In this document: positions 42,928 to 51,540 of the stretch, in pieces
How positions within the stretch are numbered: the stretch's first letter is position 1
Layout of the letters: every line of letters begins with the position of its first letter
From: JBLNDJ01 sp050261515
GTDB taxonomy: Bacteria; Acidobacteriota; Terriglobia; Bryobacterales; Bryobacteraceae
Length of the DNA stretch: 64,000 nt
Assembly (NCBI GenBank): GCA_050261515.1
Contig: JBLNDJ010000019.1
Span: 43,750 to 107,749 of the forward strand
Direction: 5' to 3'
The notes under the pieces: generated by a model
The model's database searches: none
Seen by the model: only the letters and a program-made list of their open reading frames with translations
What the model was told of the DNA's origin: nothing
Translations under genes and position numbers: made by a program

Positions 42928-43961
42928 GAGGCCGCCATCTCGGCGGCCGCGCTCAAAATGAATCCGGGAATCCAGCCCATCGAAATCTTGTCCATCTCAA
43001 TGATGCGCTCCTCGGCCGGAACCGCCCATCCCGTGTAAGCGCCCGTGATCCGCCCGTCGGGCGTAATCCTGTCCTGCACGTAGCGCCACGCGCGTTCCGC
43101 CACGGGCGTGAACGACGCGGGCAGCCAGCCCTTCCGCACCGACTCGTGCAGCCCCATCGCGCACATCGCCGTGCCGGTGGTCTCGAGCGGGCTCGCGGGG
43201 TCGTCCACGAACAGGTGCAGCGCGCCGGTCGCGTGTTGCGCGCGGCGTATGCCCTCGGCGAGCACGCGCAGGTCATCCTTGAACCGCGCGAACTCCGGAT
43301 CCGCAGGCGGCAGATAGCGAAGCACGCCGGTGATCGCCCAGAGCAGCCAGCCGGTCGCGCGCGTCCAGTAAGTGACGCCCACGCCGTCTCTGAACAGGAT
43401 GGTCTTCGCCAGCCCTTTCTCGCGGTCGAGAAAAACGTCGTTGCACATGCGCAGCTGGTAGACGGCCTGGTCGCGGTACACGGCCCCGCCTTGCGGATCG
43501 AGCGCGTAGGCGATCATGAGCGGCGTCACGACGAAGTAGAAGGTGTCCGGAATCGTGAACTCGTCGTTGTCGGCGTGCAGCACCATGCCGTACCGGTTGC
43601 GCGCCGTCTGGTGCAGAATCACGTGCGCGACGCCGAGGCACACCCGGCGCGCGCGTTCGTCGTGAAACTGCTCGGCGATCTCCCAGCACGGGAAGGACAG
43701 GCCGAACTGGCCGCTATACGTCGTGATCTTGATCCCGCCGGCATCGACCGTGCGCGACTGGCTGCCGGAGTACGCCGCCGCCTTCTTGCTCGCCAGGTGG
43801 AAATCGAGCCAGCGCCGCGCGAACTCGCCGGTTCCCGGCACGCCGCGCCGCGTCCACTCGAGCAGGCCTTTCACCAGCAGGGTGCCGAACCAGTCCGTGT
43901 TGAGCGAGCCGGGGTCCTGCTTGAGCGTGTTCTCGATGATCGCTGAAATGCCGGGTTGCAT
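42924..43961 (-). CDS. GH88/GH105-type unsaturated uronyl hydrolase
   Basis: 345-residue (alpha/alpha)6 barrel protein of the YteR/RhiN kind: TIPDTFYFVVTPLMIAYA with a catalytic-type Asp, YWTRATGWLLWAITGVLRYL, and PLETTGTAMCAMGLHESVRKGWL. These enzymes hydrate the double bond of delta-4,5-unsaturated uronic acid at the end of oligosaccharides left by polysaccharide lyases. No signal peptide is seen, so it acts in the cytoplasm. The 5-dehydro-4-deoxyuronate product fits KduD at 1368-2132. First of three co-directional genes. Confidence 0.88.
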   Translation of the reverse strand: MQPGISAIIENTLKQDPGSLNTDWFGTLLVKGLLEWTRRGVPGTGEFARRWLDFHLASKKAAAYSGSQSRTVDAGGIKITTYSGQFGLSFPCWEIAEQFHDERARRVCLGVAHVILHQTARNRYGMVLHADNDEFTIPDTFYFVVTPLMIAYALDPQGGAVYRDQAVYQLRMCNDVFLDREKGLAKTILFRDGVGVTYWTRATGWLLWAITGVLRYLPPADPEFARFKDDLRVLAEGIRRAQHATGALHLFVDDPASPLETTGTAMCAMGLHESVRKGWLPASFTPVAERAWRYVQDRITPDGRITGAYTGWAVPAEERIIEMDKISMGWIPGFILSAAAEMAAS

Positions 43962-44012
43962 ACGAAATTCTCCAGTCTACTTGAGAACCGGAGGCTGTGG
44001 GATCATCTGAAC

Positions 44013-44954
44013 GTGTACGCAGCCGGAATTGACATGGGCGGAACGCTGACGAAGCTCGCGCTCGTCTCGCGCGACGGCCGCATCCTGGCGGAGCGCAGGA
44101 TTCCCGCTTTCGCGCACCGCGACCCCGCGCAGGCCCTTCGCGAAGTGCGCGCGGAGATCGAGCAGATGGCCGCATCCGCCGGCCTTGCCTATCCTCCGCC
44201 GGACGGCTGCGGCATCGGCGTGCCCGGTGTCGTCGATTACCGGACCGGGCGGCTCATCTTCTGCGGCGCGCTCGGCTGGCGCGAAGTCGCGCTCGGCGAA
44301 CTGGCGCGCGAGGCGCTCGGCTGCGAGACCGCCGTCGATACCGACGTCAACGCCGGAGCGCTCGCGGACCTGTATTTCGGCTGCGCGCGCGAATCCTCTG
44401 ACCTGCTCTACATCTCCTGGGGAACCGGCATCGGCGCGGGACTCGTCATCTCGCGCAAGCTCTACCACACGCGCGGCGCCGCCATGTGCAACTTCGGACA
44501 CATGCCCGCCGACCCGTCGAGCGCGCGGCGCTGCTACTGCGGCTGCCATGGATGCCTCGAGATCGAGGCGGGCGGCCGCGCCATGGCGAACGAAGCCCGC
44601 GAGCGGCTCGCGGCCGGCGAGGAGTCCCTGTTGCGGCAGCAGCCCGAGGTCACGCCGGAGCGGATCGCGTGGGCCGCCTCGCACGGCGACGCGCTCGCGC
44701 GCAGCATTCTCGACCGCTCGGCGCTACTGATGGCGCGCGTGCTCGGAGGCGTGCTGGCGCTGCTCAACCCCGATACGATCGTCTTCGGAGGCGGCGTGAG
44801 CCGCTGCTTCCCGCTTATCCAGGATACGTTTGACGCCGAGCTGCGCGCGCGCACGCCGGATTTCAGCATCCACCTGACCGCCATCCGGCAATCCCGCTTC
44901 AGCGATAACGCGGGCGTCGTGGGCGCGGCGATGCTGGTCAGGACAGGGCCTTAA
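44013..44954 (+). CDS. ROK-family sugar kinase
   Basis: 313 residues. Phosphate-binding GIDMGGTLTKLAL, GIGVPGVVDYRTG, WGTGIGAGLVI, and the ROK zinc motif CYCGCHGCLE are all visible. Lacks a helix-turn-helix, so it is a kinase and not a regulator; glucose, N-acetylmannosamine or similar sugar is the substrate. The GTG at 44013 begins at YAAGIDMGG; a TTG upstream would add 19 residues without homology. Divergent from GH88/105. Confidence 0.9.
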   Translation: MYAAGIDMGGTLTKLALVSRDGRILAERRIPAFAHRDPAQALREVRAEIEQMAASAGLAYPPPDGCGIGVPGVVDYRTGRLIFCGALGWREVALGELAREALGCETAVDTDVNAGALADLYFGCARESSDLLYISWGTGIGAGLVISRKLYHTRGAAMCNFGHMPADPSSARRCYCGCHGCLEIEAGGRAMANEARERLAAGEESLLRQQPEVTPERIAWAASHGDALARSILDRSALLMARVLGGVLALLNPDTIVFGGGVSRCFPLIQDTFDAELRARTPDFSIHLTAIRQSRFSDNAGVVGAAMLVRTGP

Positions 44955-45764
44955 ATGGGGGACATTTTCTCGGACATCGCGCTCGCCCGCAGGCTGGAAC
45001 GCGCCGAGTCGCTCGCGAACGCGCGCTCGGTCGAGGCTCGCCGCAGGCTGATGCCCGATTCGGGCGCGCAGTGGATCGAAGTCGCGGGAGCGTACGCGAT
45101 GTATGACGGCGTACGCTCGCCGCTCACCCAGACGTTCGGCCTCGGCATGTTTGAGATGCCGTCCGCTGCGGACATGGACACGATCGAAGCGTTCTTCAAG
45201 GACCGTGGCGCGCCGGTATTCCAGGAGGTGAGCCCGCTGGCAGACAAGTCTCTGCTGCCCCTGCTCGGCGAGCGCGGCTACCGCCCGGTCGAGCTCACGA
45301 GCGTGATGTTCCTCCCGCTGAGCGGACGCGCCGCGGCCACCACGAGCGGCCCCATCGAAGTACGTGTGGCGGCCGCAGACGAACGCGATCTCTGGGCGCA
45401 AACCGCCGCCGAAGGCTGGCGCGAACTCGCCGGGATCGCGGATCTGATGCTCGAACTCGCGCGGGTCTCGTCCGCGGCCGAAGGCACCCTGCCATTCCTG
45501 GCCGAGTTGGACGGCCGCGCGATCGCTACCGGCGCCCTCGCGATCCACAACGGAGTCGCCCTGCTCGCCGGTGCGAGCACGATCCCCGAATGGCGCCACC
45601 GCGGCGCGCAGCGGGCGCTGCTCGAAGCCCGCCTCGCCCGCGCCACCCGCGCCGGCTGCGATCTCGCGACGATGTGCGCCGAGCCTGGCAGCGCCTCGCA
45701 GCGCAACGCCGAGCGCCAGGGCTTCCGCATCGCCTACACGCGCATCAAGTGGGGCCTAGCTTGA
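44955..45764 (+). CDS. GNAT-family acetyltransferase (long form)
   Basis: 269 residues. The C-terminal half is a GNAT domain (ALLAGASTIPEWRHRGAQRA gives the acetyl-CoA loop, then ASQRNAERQGFRIAYTRIKW). The N-terminal half (FGLGMFEMPSAADMDTIEAF) may be a degenerate second GNAT fold. Substrate unknown. The ATG directly follows the ROK stop, so they are co-transcribed. Overlaps the convergent VOC gene by nine bases. Confidence 0.85.
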   Translation: MGDIFSDIALARRLERAESLANARSVEARRRLMPDSGAQWIEVAGAYAMYDGVRSPLTQTFGLGMFEMPSAADMDTIEAFFKDRGAPVFQEVSPLADKSLLPLLGERGYRPVELTSVMFLPLSGRAAATTSGPIEVRVAAADERDLWAQTAAEGWRELAGIADLMLELARVSSAAEGTLPFLAELDGRAIATGALAIHNGVALLAGASTIPEWRHRGAQRALLEARLARATRAGCDLATMCAEPGSASQRNAERQGFRIAYTRIKWGLA

Positions 45765-46640
45765 CGCGGCCGCCCGCTCGAGCGCGGCTATGTCGAACTT
45801 CTTCATTTTGAGAAACGCCTGCGTCACCCGTTCGGTGCGCGCTTTGTCTCCGCCGCCGAGCAGTTCTCCCATCCTGGCGGGAGTGATCTGCCACGCCAGG
45901 CCGTACTTGTCCTTGAGCCAGCCGCACTGCCCGGCTTGCGCGTCCGCCGAAAGTTTTTCCCAAAAATAGTCGATCTCCTCCTGCGTGTCGCACGGCGCCA
46001 TGAACGAGACCGCCTCGTTGAAGGCGAACTTGTGATCGTGCGCGGAATCCATCGCCGCGAACTCCTGGCCCCGCAGCCAAAATCGTGCGTACCGCACGGT
46101 CCCTTCCCTGTCCGGCTCCTCGCCCTTGCCGTAGCGCGAGAGGACCTCGGTCCTTGCGTTGCCGAATACCCATGCGTAAAAGCCCATCGCCTCCTCGGCC
46201 TTGCCGCACACGCTGCCGGCGAACAGAAGGGCGGGGACGAATTTCTGGCCAATGGGCTCCACACCCACGTAGATGACCTGCCAGGACAAACCGTACTTGT
46301 CTGCGAGCCACCCGTATCGCTCGCTGAAGGGGTACGCATCGAGTGGCATCAGAACCTTGCCGCCCGGAGACAGCCGTTCCCACGTCGCATCGGCCTCCTC
46401 CTTCCTGCCGCACCGGATATGGAAGGAGATCGACGGATTGAATTTGAACAGCGGTCCCGCGCTGATCGCCATGAACGGCTGCCCGGCGAGCTCGAAAGAC
46501 ACTACGTCGCAGTCGCCCGATGGAGTGCCGGTGAGCTTCGTCACGTTTGTGATCCTGGACCCGGGAGCCAGTGACACATAGAGCTCGGCCGCTTCACGAG
46601 CTTCCTTGTCGAACCAGAGATGCGGCGTGATCTTGCGCAT
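45756..46640 (-). CDS. VOC/PhnB-like protein with two glyoxalase-fold domains
   Basis: 294 residues made of two PhnB-type domains (MRKITPHLWFDKEAREAAEL in the first; FVPALLFAGSVCGKAEEAMGF opening the second, each ending in KYGLSWQV or KYGLAWQI). PhnB-like VOC proteins were once called 3-demethylubiquinone methyltransferase-like; true function unknown. AAGGAG precedes the ATG at 46640. Follows the NmrA gene by ten bases. Confidence 0.9.
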   Translation of the reverse strand: MRKITPHLWFDKEAREAAELYVSLAPGSRITNVTKLTGTPSGDCDVVSFELAGQPFMAISAGPLFKFNPSISFHIRCGRKEEADATWERLSPGGKVLMPLDAYPFSERYGWLADKYGLSWQVIYVGVEPIGQKFVPALLFAGSVCGKAEEAMGFYAWVFGNARTEVLSRYGKGEEPDREGTVRYARFWLRGQEFAAMDSAHDHKFAFNEAVSFMAPCDTQEEIDYFWEKLSADAQAGQCGWLKDKYGLAWQITPARMGELLGGGDKARTERVTQAFLKMKKFDIAALERAAASS

Positions 46641-46650
46641 GGCGGCTCCT

Positions 46651-47553
46651 TCAGCCCGCGGCGGACCTGCCGCGATAGAGCGGCACGAACACCTCGGCCA
46701 CGAACTTCTCGTACGACGTCGGGGTGGTGTTTCGGTCCGACCGCGGCTCGAGCGCCCGGATGTGGCCGCTGTTGATTGCCGCGGACATTTCGAGAATGAG
46801 ATCGGCGACGTTGGCCGAGAAGCCCATCTGCTCCAGGGCCGGCCGCAGTTGCTCATCGGTCAGTTGGACATACTGCAGGTCCGGTTTCCCGATGGCGCGG
46901 CCGATGATCGCGGTGGCCTGGGCCATGCTGATGTCGCGCTCGCCCAGCAGTTCGCGTGTGTTCCGGCCCTTGAACTTCAAGCCCAGCAGCTCTTCCGCCG
47001 CGGCGGCGCCGATATCGCGGCTGGCGATCATCGGAAGTTTGACGTCCGGACGCAGCGGTCCGGCAGCCTTTCCCATCGACTGTATGGTGCCGACCATTGC
47101 GAGCGTGTTCTCCATGAAGTATCCGGCGCGGAGGTGCAGCACATTGAGCCCGCGGATCTGGTTGAGCTGCTCCTCCATATAGTGCAGGCCCAGAATCGGT
47201 CCGGTCTTCTCGGATTTGTCTGCCCCGACACTGCTCAGCGTGACCGCGTACGGGACCTTGGTGGCGTCGAGGGCCGCCTTGACCGCATCCACGACGCGGC
47301 TCTGAAAGGCCCTGTAGTCGGCGGCCGCCATGTCAGGCGGCATCATCACGTAAACGGCCCGCACGCCATCGAATGCCCTGGCAAGCGATTCGCCGTCGGT
47401 CAGATCGACCGTGAACGGCTCCGCCCCCATCGCCGCCGCCTGCCGCAGCCGATCGGCGTTTCTCGCGATCGCCCGAACCTTCTGCCCCCTCCGCAACAAC
47501 GCATCCACGACAACACGCCCGGTGTTGCCGGTTGCCCCGGTGATTGCGTACAT
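46651..47553 (-). CDS. NmrA/SDR-a5-like NAD(P)-binding protein
   Basis: 300 residues of the atypical short-chain dehydrogenase NmrA group: MYAITGATGNTGRVVVDAL cofactor loop, VYVMMPPDM, TLSSVGADKSEKTGPI, HLRAGYFMENTL, and RDIGAAAAEELL. Similar proteins reduce quinones (QorB-like) or sense the NADP state. Paired with the VOC gene in a probable two-gene operon. The 86 bases separating it from the M14 gene show no other gene. Confidence 0.9.
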   Translation of the reverse strand: MYAITGATGNTGRVVVDALLRRGQKVRAIARNADRLRQAAAMGAEPFTVDLTDGESLARAFDGVRAVYVMMPPDMAAADYRAFQSRVVDAVKAALDATKVPYAVTLSSVGADKSEKTGPILGLHYMEEQLNQIRGLNVLHLRAGYFMENTLAMVGTIQSMGKAAGPLRPDVKLPMIASRDIGAAAAEELLGLKFKGRNTRELLGERDISMAQATAIIGRAIGKPDLQYVQLTDEQLRPALEQMGFSANVADLILEMSAAINSGHIRALEPRSDRNTTPTSYEKFVAEVFVPLYRGRSAAG

Positions 47554-47639
47554 CCTTGTCCCCCTCTGTGGCCCAGTGTAGCCCGCCGCTACGACACTTT
47601 GTGTTTCGCGACCCAGCGCCTCCGCAGTTCATCCGCCGG

Positions 47640-48857
47640 CTACTTCACACCCCATTTCGACCTCCCCCCTTCCTCAACCAGAAACTTCATCGCCTCCCGG
47701 TGGCACACCAGTTGGGCGGTCAACAAACTGTCCGGCGTCCACAGGAACGGCTTCCCGCCGCGCTCGGCGACGGATGCCGCGTGCGTCGGCGATTCGATCA
47801 CTACGCTCAACGCCCCCGAGCTCAGATTCAGCGCGGTGTCGAGATTGTAGGGCGACTGCGTTCTTTTGCGCACCGGATCGGCCTCCTCCGCCGGATCGTC
47901 CGTGGCTTGCAGCCCCGCCGCCGTGAGACCCGTGTGCACGCGGCGGAATAGCCGGTCGAAAACGGGCATGAGCGCATGCTCCGCGAAGGGCCGGTGCATG
48001 AGCGGGAACACCGCGCCCGTGTGCATGTTCAGGATGAGATCGGGCCGCTCGCGCGCCGCCAGCCCGAGCAGCGCCTCGGTCTCCGGCTGCCGCTTCCCGA
48101 GAAAGTCGTCGTGCTGGATGTTGACGCCGTGGTCGTTCGGATACCCGCCCGGAAACTGCGTGCGGGTGAAATCGAGAGGGATAAACCGCTTGCAGTCCGG
48201 CCAGCCGATGTTCTTCCCGTCCGACCATCCGCCGGTGTTGAAGTACTCGGGGATGGTTTCGTCGCGCCCGCGGTGCGCCTCCATGCGGAGCGGAACGCGC
48301 GCGCGGCCGTCCGGGTTCATGACGGGAATCAGAATGATCCGGTCGAGCGATTTCGCCGCTGCCGCAAGCTCGGGCCACGCCCTGCCGCGCAGGTCCTTCC
48401 CGGTCTCGAGCACCGACAGCAGGTTCACCATCCCGACGATGCCCTCGAACTCGCCGCCGTGCACGCCGGCCATCGCCATGTAGACCTTGCGCCCGGCATC
48501 CGGCCCGCTGAACGCGCGCACGTCGCCCAAGCCAAGCGAACCGGAGAACGTCGTCGTCCCCTTGCCCTGGCGCGCGGCGCCGTAGAGCACCGCGCGAACC
48601 GGCCGGCCGCCCGCGCTGGTCCCGATCGCCACAACCTTGCCGGCGTGCACGCGCGTGTCGAGAAACCGCGAAACGCCGTCGAGCGTGCTCACCCAGAACT
48701 CGGGAATGCTCTCAGCCTCGCGCAGATAATCCGCGGGAATGTCGGGAAACTTACTCTGAGTACGGCGGACCGCATGGCCCGCAGCCGACCTCGCCGGGTC
48801 CGTCGCACCCGCCGCCATCACGCACGCTGCGCTCACCAGAAGAAGGCTGCGTCTCAT
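47640..48857 (-). CDS. M14-family zinc carboxypeptidase, exported
   Basis: 405 residues with an N-terminal signal segment (SLLLVSAACVMAAGA). Zinc ligands are the His and Glu of AGVHGGEFEG and the His of LILNMHTGAVFP; the catalytic-type Glu is in ALSVVIESPTHAAS; IILIPVMNPDGRAR is the conserved substrate-binding region. It should trim C-terminal residues or gamma-linked peptides outside the cytoplasm. ATG at 48857. Confidence 0.9.
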   Translation of the reverse strand: MRRSLLLVSAACVMAAGATDPARSAAGHAVRRTQSKFPDIPADYLREAESIPEFWVSTLDGVSRFLDTRVHAGKVVAIGTSAGGRPVRAVLYGAARQGKGTTTFSGSLGLGDVRAFSGPDAGRKVYMAMAGVHGGEFEGIVGMVNLLSVLETGKDLRGRAWPELAAAAKSLDRIILIPVMNPDGRARVPLRMEAHRGRDETIPEYFNTGGWSDGKNIGWPDCKRFIPLDFTRTQFPGGYPNDHGVNIQHDDFLGKRQPETEALLGLAARERPDLILNMHTGAVFPLMHRPFAEHALMPVFDRLFRRVHTGLTAAGLQATDDPAEEADPVRKRTQSPYNLDTALNLSSGALSVVIESPTHAASVAERGGKPFLWTPDSLLTAQLVCHREAMKFLVEEGGRSKWGVK

Positions 48858-48901
48858 GCCGAACCATTCTACTCACTGGCGCGGCCGGCACGTTTTTCTT
48901 G

Positions 48902-48918
48902 GCGGGCGCTCAGCCCGC
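48902..48918. repeat. short hairpin GCGGGC-gctca-GCCCGC
   Basis: Perfect 6-base stem in the 63-base gap that follows the GH2 gene. A run of five T on the plus strand (48893-48897) reads as A on the minus strand, on which both neighbours are transcribed, so it is not a classical terminator. Similar GCGGGCGCTCAGCCCGC sequences occur as dispersed repeats in related genomes, to my recollection. Confidence 0.4.
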
Positions 48919-48920
48919 TC

Positions 48921-51110
48921 CTACTGCACCTCCACCCGCCGGCGGCTCACCGTCGGACTCTTATGCCGTGTCCCCTCCGGCCTCGCCGTCGCCTTTAACA
49001 AAAACTTTCCCTTGGTGGACGGCACCTTGAAATCCACGAACACCGTCTCCTGCCCGAGCGCCCCGACCGAGAACGGCTGCGACTGCTGCGCCACCGCCTC
49101 GCCCTTCTCGTTCTCGAGCGACAGCGCGAGGCTGCCGCGGACCGGCTCCGAGTCGTCGTTCACCATCATGACCGTGAACGTGCGCGCCGAATCCGCCTCG
49201 AGCGTGGGCTGGAAGAAATTGATGTACACGCCCAGAGGCTTGAACGCCTCGCTCATGTAGTCCTCGAAGTACGGATCGAGCTTCAGGCTCACGATGTCGC
49301 GGAAGTGATCGCACGTGAACCCCTTCGGGTCGCTCATCGTGAGATACACGAAGTGCAGCACGGCCGCGTACTGGCGGTGGGCGCGCCAGAATTCCGTGAG
49401 GCCCGCCAGCAGGTACGCGTTCAGCGCGAGCCGCTGCTCGGGCGTCGAATTCGGGCCGAGCAGCCGCGGGTAGAGCTTGTTCGTCAACTCGGTCGGCGAG
49501 CCGTCGCGGTTGAGCCACAGCCAGCCGTATTCGTTGAGGATGAGCGCATGCGCGGTGGGCGGTTCCGTCTGGCCTGGGCGCGCCACGCGCGATTCGAGGT
49601 CGCTCATCTCAAACTCTTTGCCGTTGGCCATTGCCTGGTGCTCGTACGGATGATCCTCCACTGGATCGTCCGGCCCGGCCGGCCCGTTGTAGCTGTTCTC
49701 CCACGGCCGGTTCGAAAGGTCGAGCCCGCGCACCGCCGGGATGATCTTCGTCGTGAAATCCGGATACCACGACTCGTTGTTCGCATCCCAGATCACGACG
49801 CTCGCGTGGTTCCAGTTGTCGCGCATCCATTCCTTGAACTCGGCGATCAGCGTGTCCGCGTCGAACGTGGGCGTGTAGTCGTTGCCGTGCCAGCCGTGGC
49901 CGATCCAGAAAAAATACTCGTTCTGGATCAGCAGGCCCGCCTCGTCGGCGATCTCGAGCCACCGGTCCGGCACCGGCCCGATGCAGAACCGGAAGCTGTT
50001 CCAGTTCATCCTGTGAGGAATCTCGACCAGCAGCTTGCGCACCCACTTCTCGTCCCACGGCAGCGTGCCCGACAGCGGATCCTCGAAGAACCGGTGCATC
50101 GTAATGTTCGAGCCGCGCATGAAATAGGGCTTGCCGTTCAGGTAGGCGCGGCGCGTGGCCGTGTCGAACCGGAACTCGCGCATGCCGAAGCGCGTCGTGA
50201 CGCTGTCGCCGCCCGTGCTGGTTTCGAGCACGTACAGGTTCGGCTCCTCGGGGCTCCACAGCTTCGCGCCGGGTACTTTCACGGTCCCGGTGACGGTCTT
50301 CGTCTCGCCCGCCGCGATCGTGACCCGCTGCGGCTTGGGCGCCGCGACGTTCTGCCCCTGCTTCCACGGCTTCACCACATGCTTCAGCGCGACCGTTACC
50401 GCCGCCGCGCCGTAGTTGCGGATCTGCGTCTGCACCGTGATCTCGCTCGTCTGGATGCGCGGCGCCACCTGGATGGTCTCGATCACCGGATTGTCCGAGA
50501 GCGCCACCGAAACGCTGTCGTAGATGCCCGGTGTCCAGCGGTTCTTCTCGAAGTCCGTGCCGCCGTTCACGTTCGGCGGCAGCACGGCCGGATGCGCGCC
50601 GATGCGCACGACCAGTTCGTTCGGCCCGTCCCACTTGATTGCATCGCTGATGTTGAAGATGCCCGCGGTGAAGCAACCGAAGTGGTCTCCGATCTTTTTC
50701 CCGTTCAGCCACACGGCGGTCCCGAACTGCGCCTTGTTGATCTTCAGGATCGCGACTGCGCGCCGTGCGTCCGGGGTGAACGACGTCCTGTACCAGAAGT
50801 AGTTGCGGTTCTGGCGCGGCACGCCGGCGTTGCGGACAATGGCCGATCTGGGCATGTCCCCCCGCCCTACGCGGTTCACGATGAGCTCGCGGCTGTCGAA
50901 AAGATCGACGTCCGCGAACGGCGGCGTGGAGGAGTGAGCCAGGCCGGGCACCGGCGTCTTGTGCGTGTACGACGCGGGCGCCTGGTCCGCGTCGAGCGAA
51001 TCGGCGATGTCCCACGTTCCGTCGAGCGAAATGGTGACCCTGGCGCCCAAGCACGGCAGGGCGAGACAGAAGAGCAACACGAATGCGAGCTGTTTCATGG
51101 CTCCGATCAT
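48921..51110 (-). CDS. GH2-family glycoside hydrolase, secreted
   Basis: 729 residues with a signal peptide (QLAFVLLFCLALPCLGA). Sugar-binding jelly-roll domain (VTISLDGTWDIAD, FGTAVWLNGKKIGDHFGCFT), immunoglobulin-like middle domain, and a TIM barrel with the acid/base Glu in IWDANNESWYPD and a nucleophile-type Glu in LILNEYGWLW. The family includes beta-galactosidase, -mannosidase and -glucuronidase; the specificity here is not determined. The ATG at 51110 overlaps the GNAT stop as ATGA; the internal ATG at 51098 is an alternative. Confidence 0.9.
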   Translation of the reverse strand: MIGAMKQLAFVLLFCLALPCLGARVTISLDGTWDIADSLDADQAPASYTHKTPVPGLAHSSTPPFADVDLFDSRELIVNRVGRGDMPRSAIVRNAGVPRQNRNYFWYRTSFTPDARRAVAILKINKAQFGTAVWLNGKKIGDHFGCFTAGIFNISDAIKWDGPNELVVRIGAHPAVLPPNVNGGTDFEKNRWTPGIYDSVSVALSDNPVIETIQVAPRIQTSEITVQTQIRNYGAAAVTVALKHVVKPWKQGQNVAAPKPQRVTIAAGETKTVTGTVKVPGAKLWSPEEPNLYVLETSTGGDSVTTRFGMREFRFDTATRRAYLNGKPYFMRGSNITMHRFFEDPLSGTLPWDEKWVRKLLVEIPHRMNWNSFRFCIGPVPDRWLEIADEAGLLIQNEYFFWIGHGWHGNDYTPTFDADTLIAEFKEWMRDNWNHASVVIWDANNESWYPDFTTKIIPAVRGLDLSNRPWENSYNGPAGPDDPVEDHPYEHQAMANGKEFEMSDLESRVARPGQTEPPTAHALILNEYGWLWLNRDGSPTELTNKLYPRLLGPNSTPEQRLALNAYLLAGLTEFWRAHRQYAAVLHFVYLTMSDPKGFTCDHFRDIVSLKLDPYFEDYMSEAFKPLGVYINFFQPTLEADSARTFTVMMVNDDSEPVRGSLALSLENEKGEAVAQQSQPFSVGALGQETVFVDFKVPSTKGKFLLKATARPEGTRHKSPTVSRRRVEVQ

Positions 51111-51517
51111 TCTACGGCTTCTCCGGGGCGAAGAATCCAGGCCGAGTCGTGCCGCGTAAACCCGATGCGCGGATAGTAGTCCACGGCCTTCGGCGCGGCG
51201 AGCAGGACGATGGTGGCGTCCGGCCCGCTCGCGCGCTGCGTGGCGCGGATGAGTTCCTTCCCGATCCCCATGCGCTGGTGCGACGCGCGCACGGCAAGAT
51301 CGGAAAGGTACGTGACGTAGGCAAAGTCCGAGAGCGAGCGTGAGATGCCCACCAGCAGATCGCCCTCCCACGCGGTGACAACGAGGTTCGCGCGCTCGAG
51401 CATCGCGGCCATGCGAGGGCGGTCGTCCACCGGCCGGCGCTCGCCGAGCGTCGACGCGCGGTAGAGTTCGATCACGGCATCGAGCCCGACAGGCGCGCCC
51501 ACACGGTATTCGATCAT
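51107..51517 (-). CDS. GNAT-family acetyltransferase
   Basis: 136 residues: VTAWEGDLLVGISRSLSD, LAVRASHQRMGIGKELIRAT (acetyl-CoA binding loop), and LLAAPKAVDYYPRIGFTRHD, a YhdR/ElaA-like simple GNAT. Its stop couples to the GH2 start, an unusual pairing. Minus-strand TACTAT ends six bases before the ATG at 51517 with no Shine-Dalgarno, consistent with a leaderless transcript. Confidence 0.9.
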   Translation of the reverse strand: MIEYRVGAPVGLDAVIELYRASTLGERRPVDDRPRMAAMLERANLVVTAWEGDLLVGISRSLSDFAYVTYLSDLAVRASHQRMGIGKELIRATQRASGPDATIVLLAAPKAVDYYPRIGFTRHDSAWILRPGEAVE

Positions 51518-51523
51518 TGTTTG

Positions 51524-51533
51524 ATAGTACAAT
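51524..51533. promoter_or_regulatory. overlapping divergent -10 boxes with two leaderless starts
   Basis: TACAAT (plus, 51528-51533) and TACTAT (minus, 51529-51524) share two bases in a gap of only 23 bases. The plus box ends seven bases before the ATG at 51541 and the minus box six bases before the ATG at 51517. Neither gene has a Shine-Dalgarno. Both transcripts should therefore begin at or next to their start codons. Confidence 0.55.
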
Positions 51534-51540
51534 CCCACAC

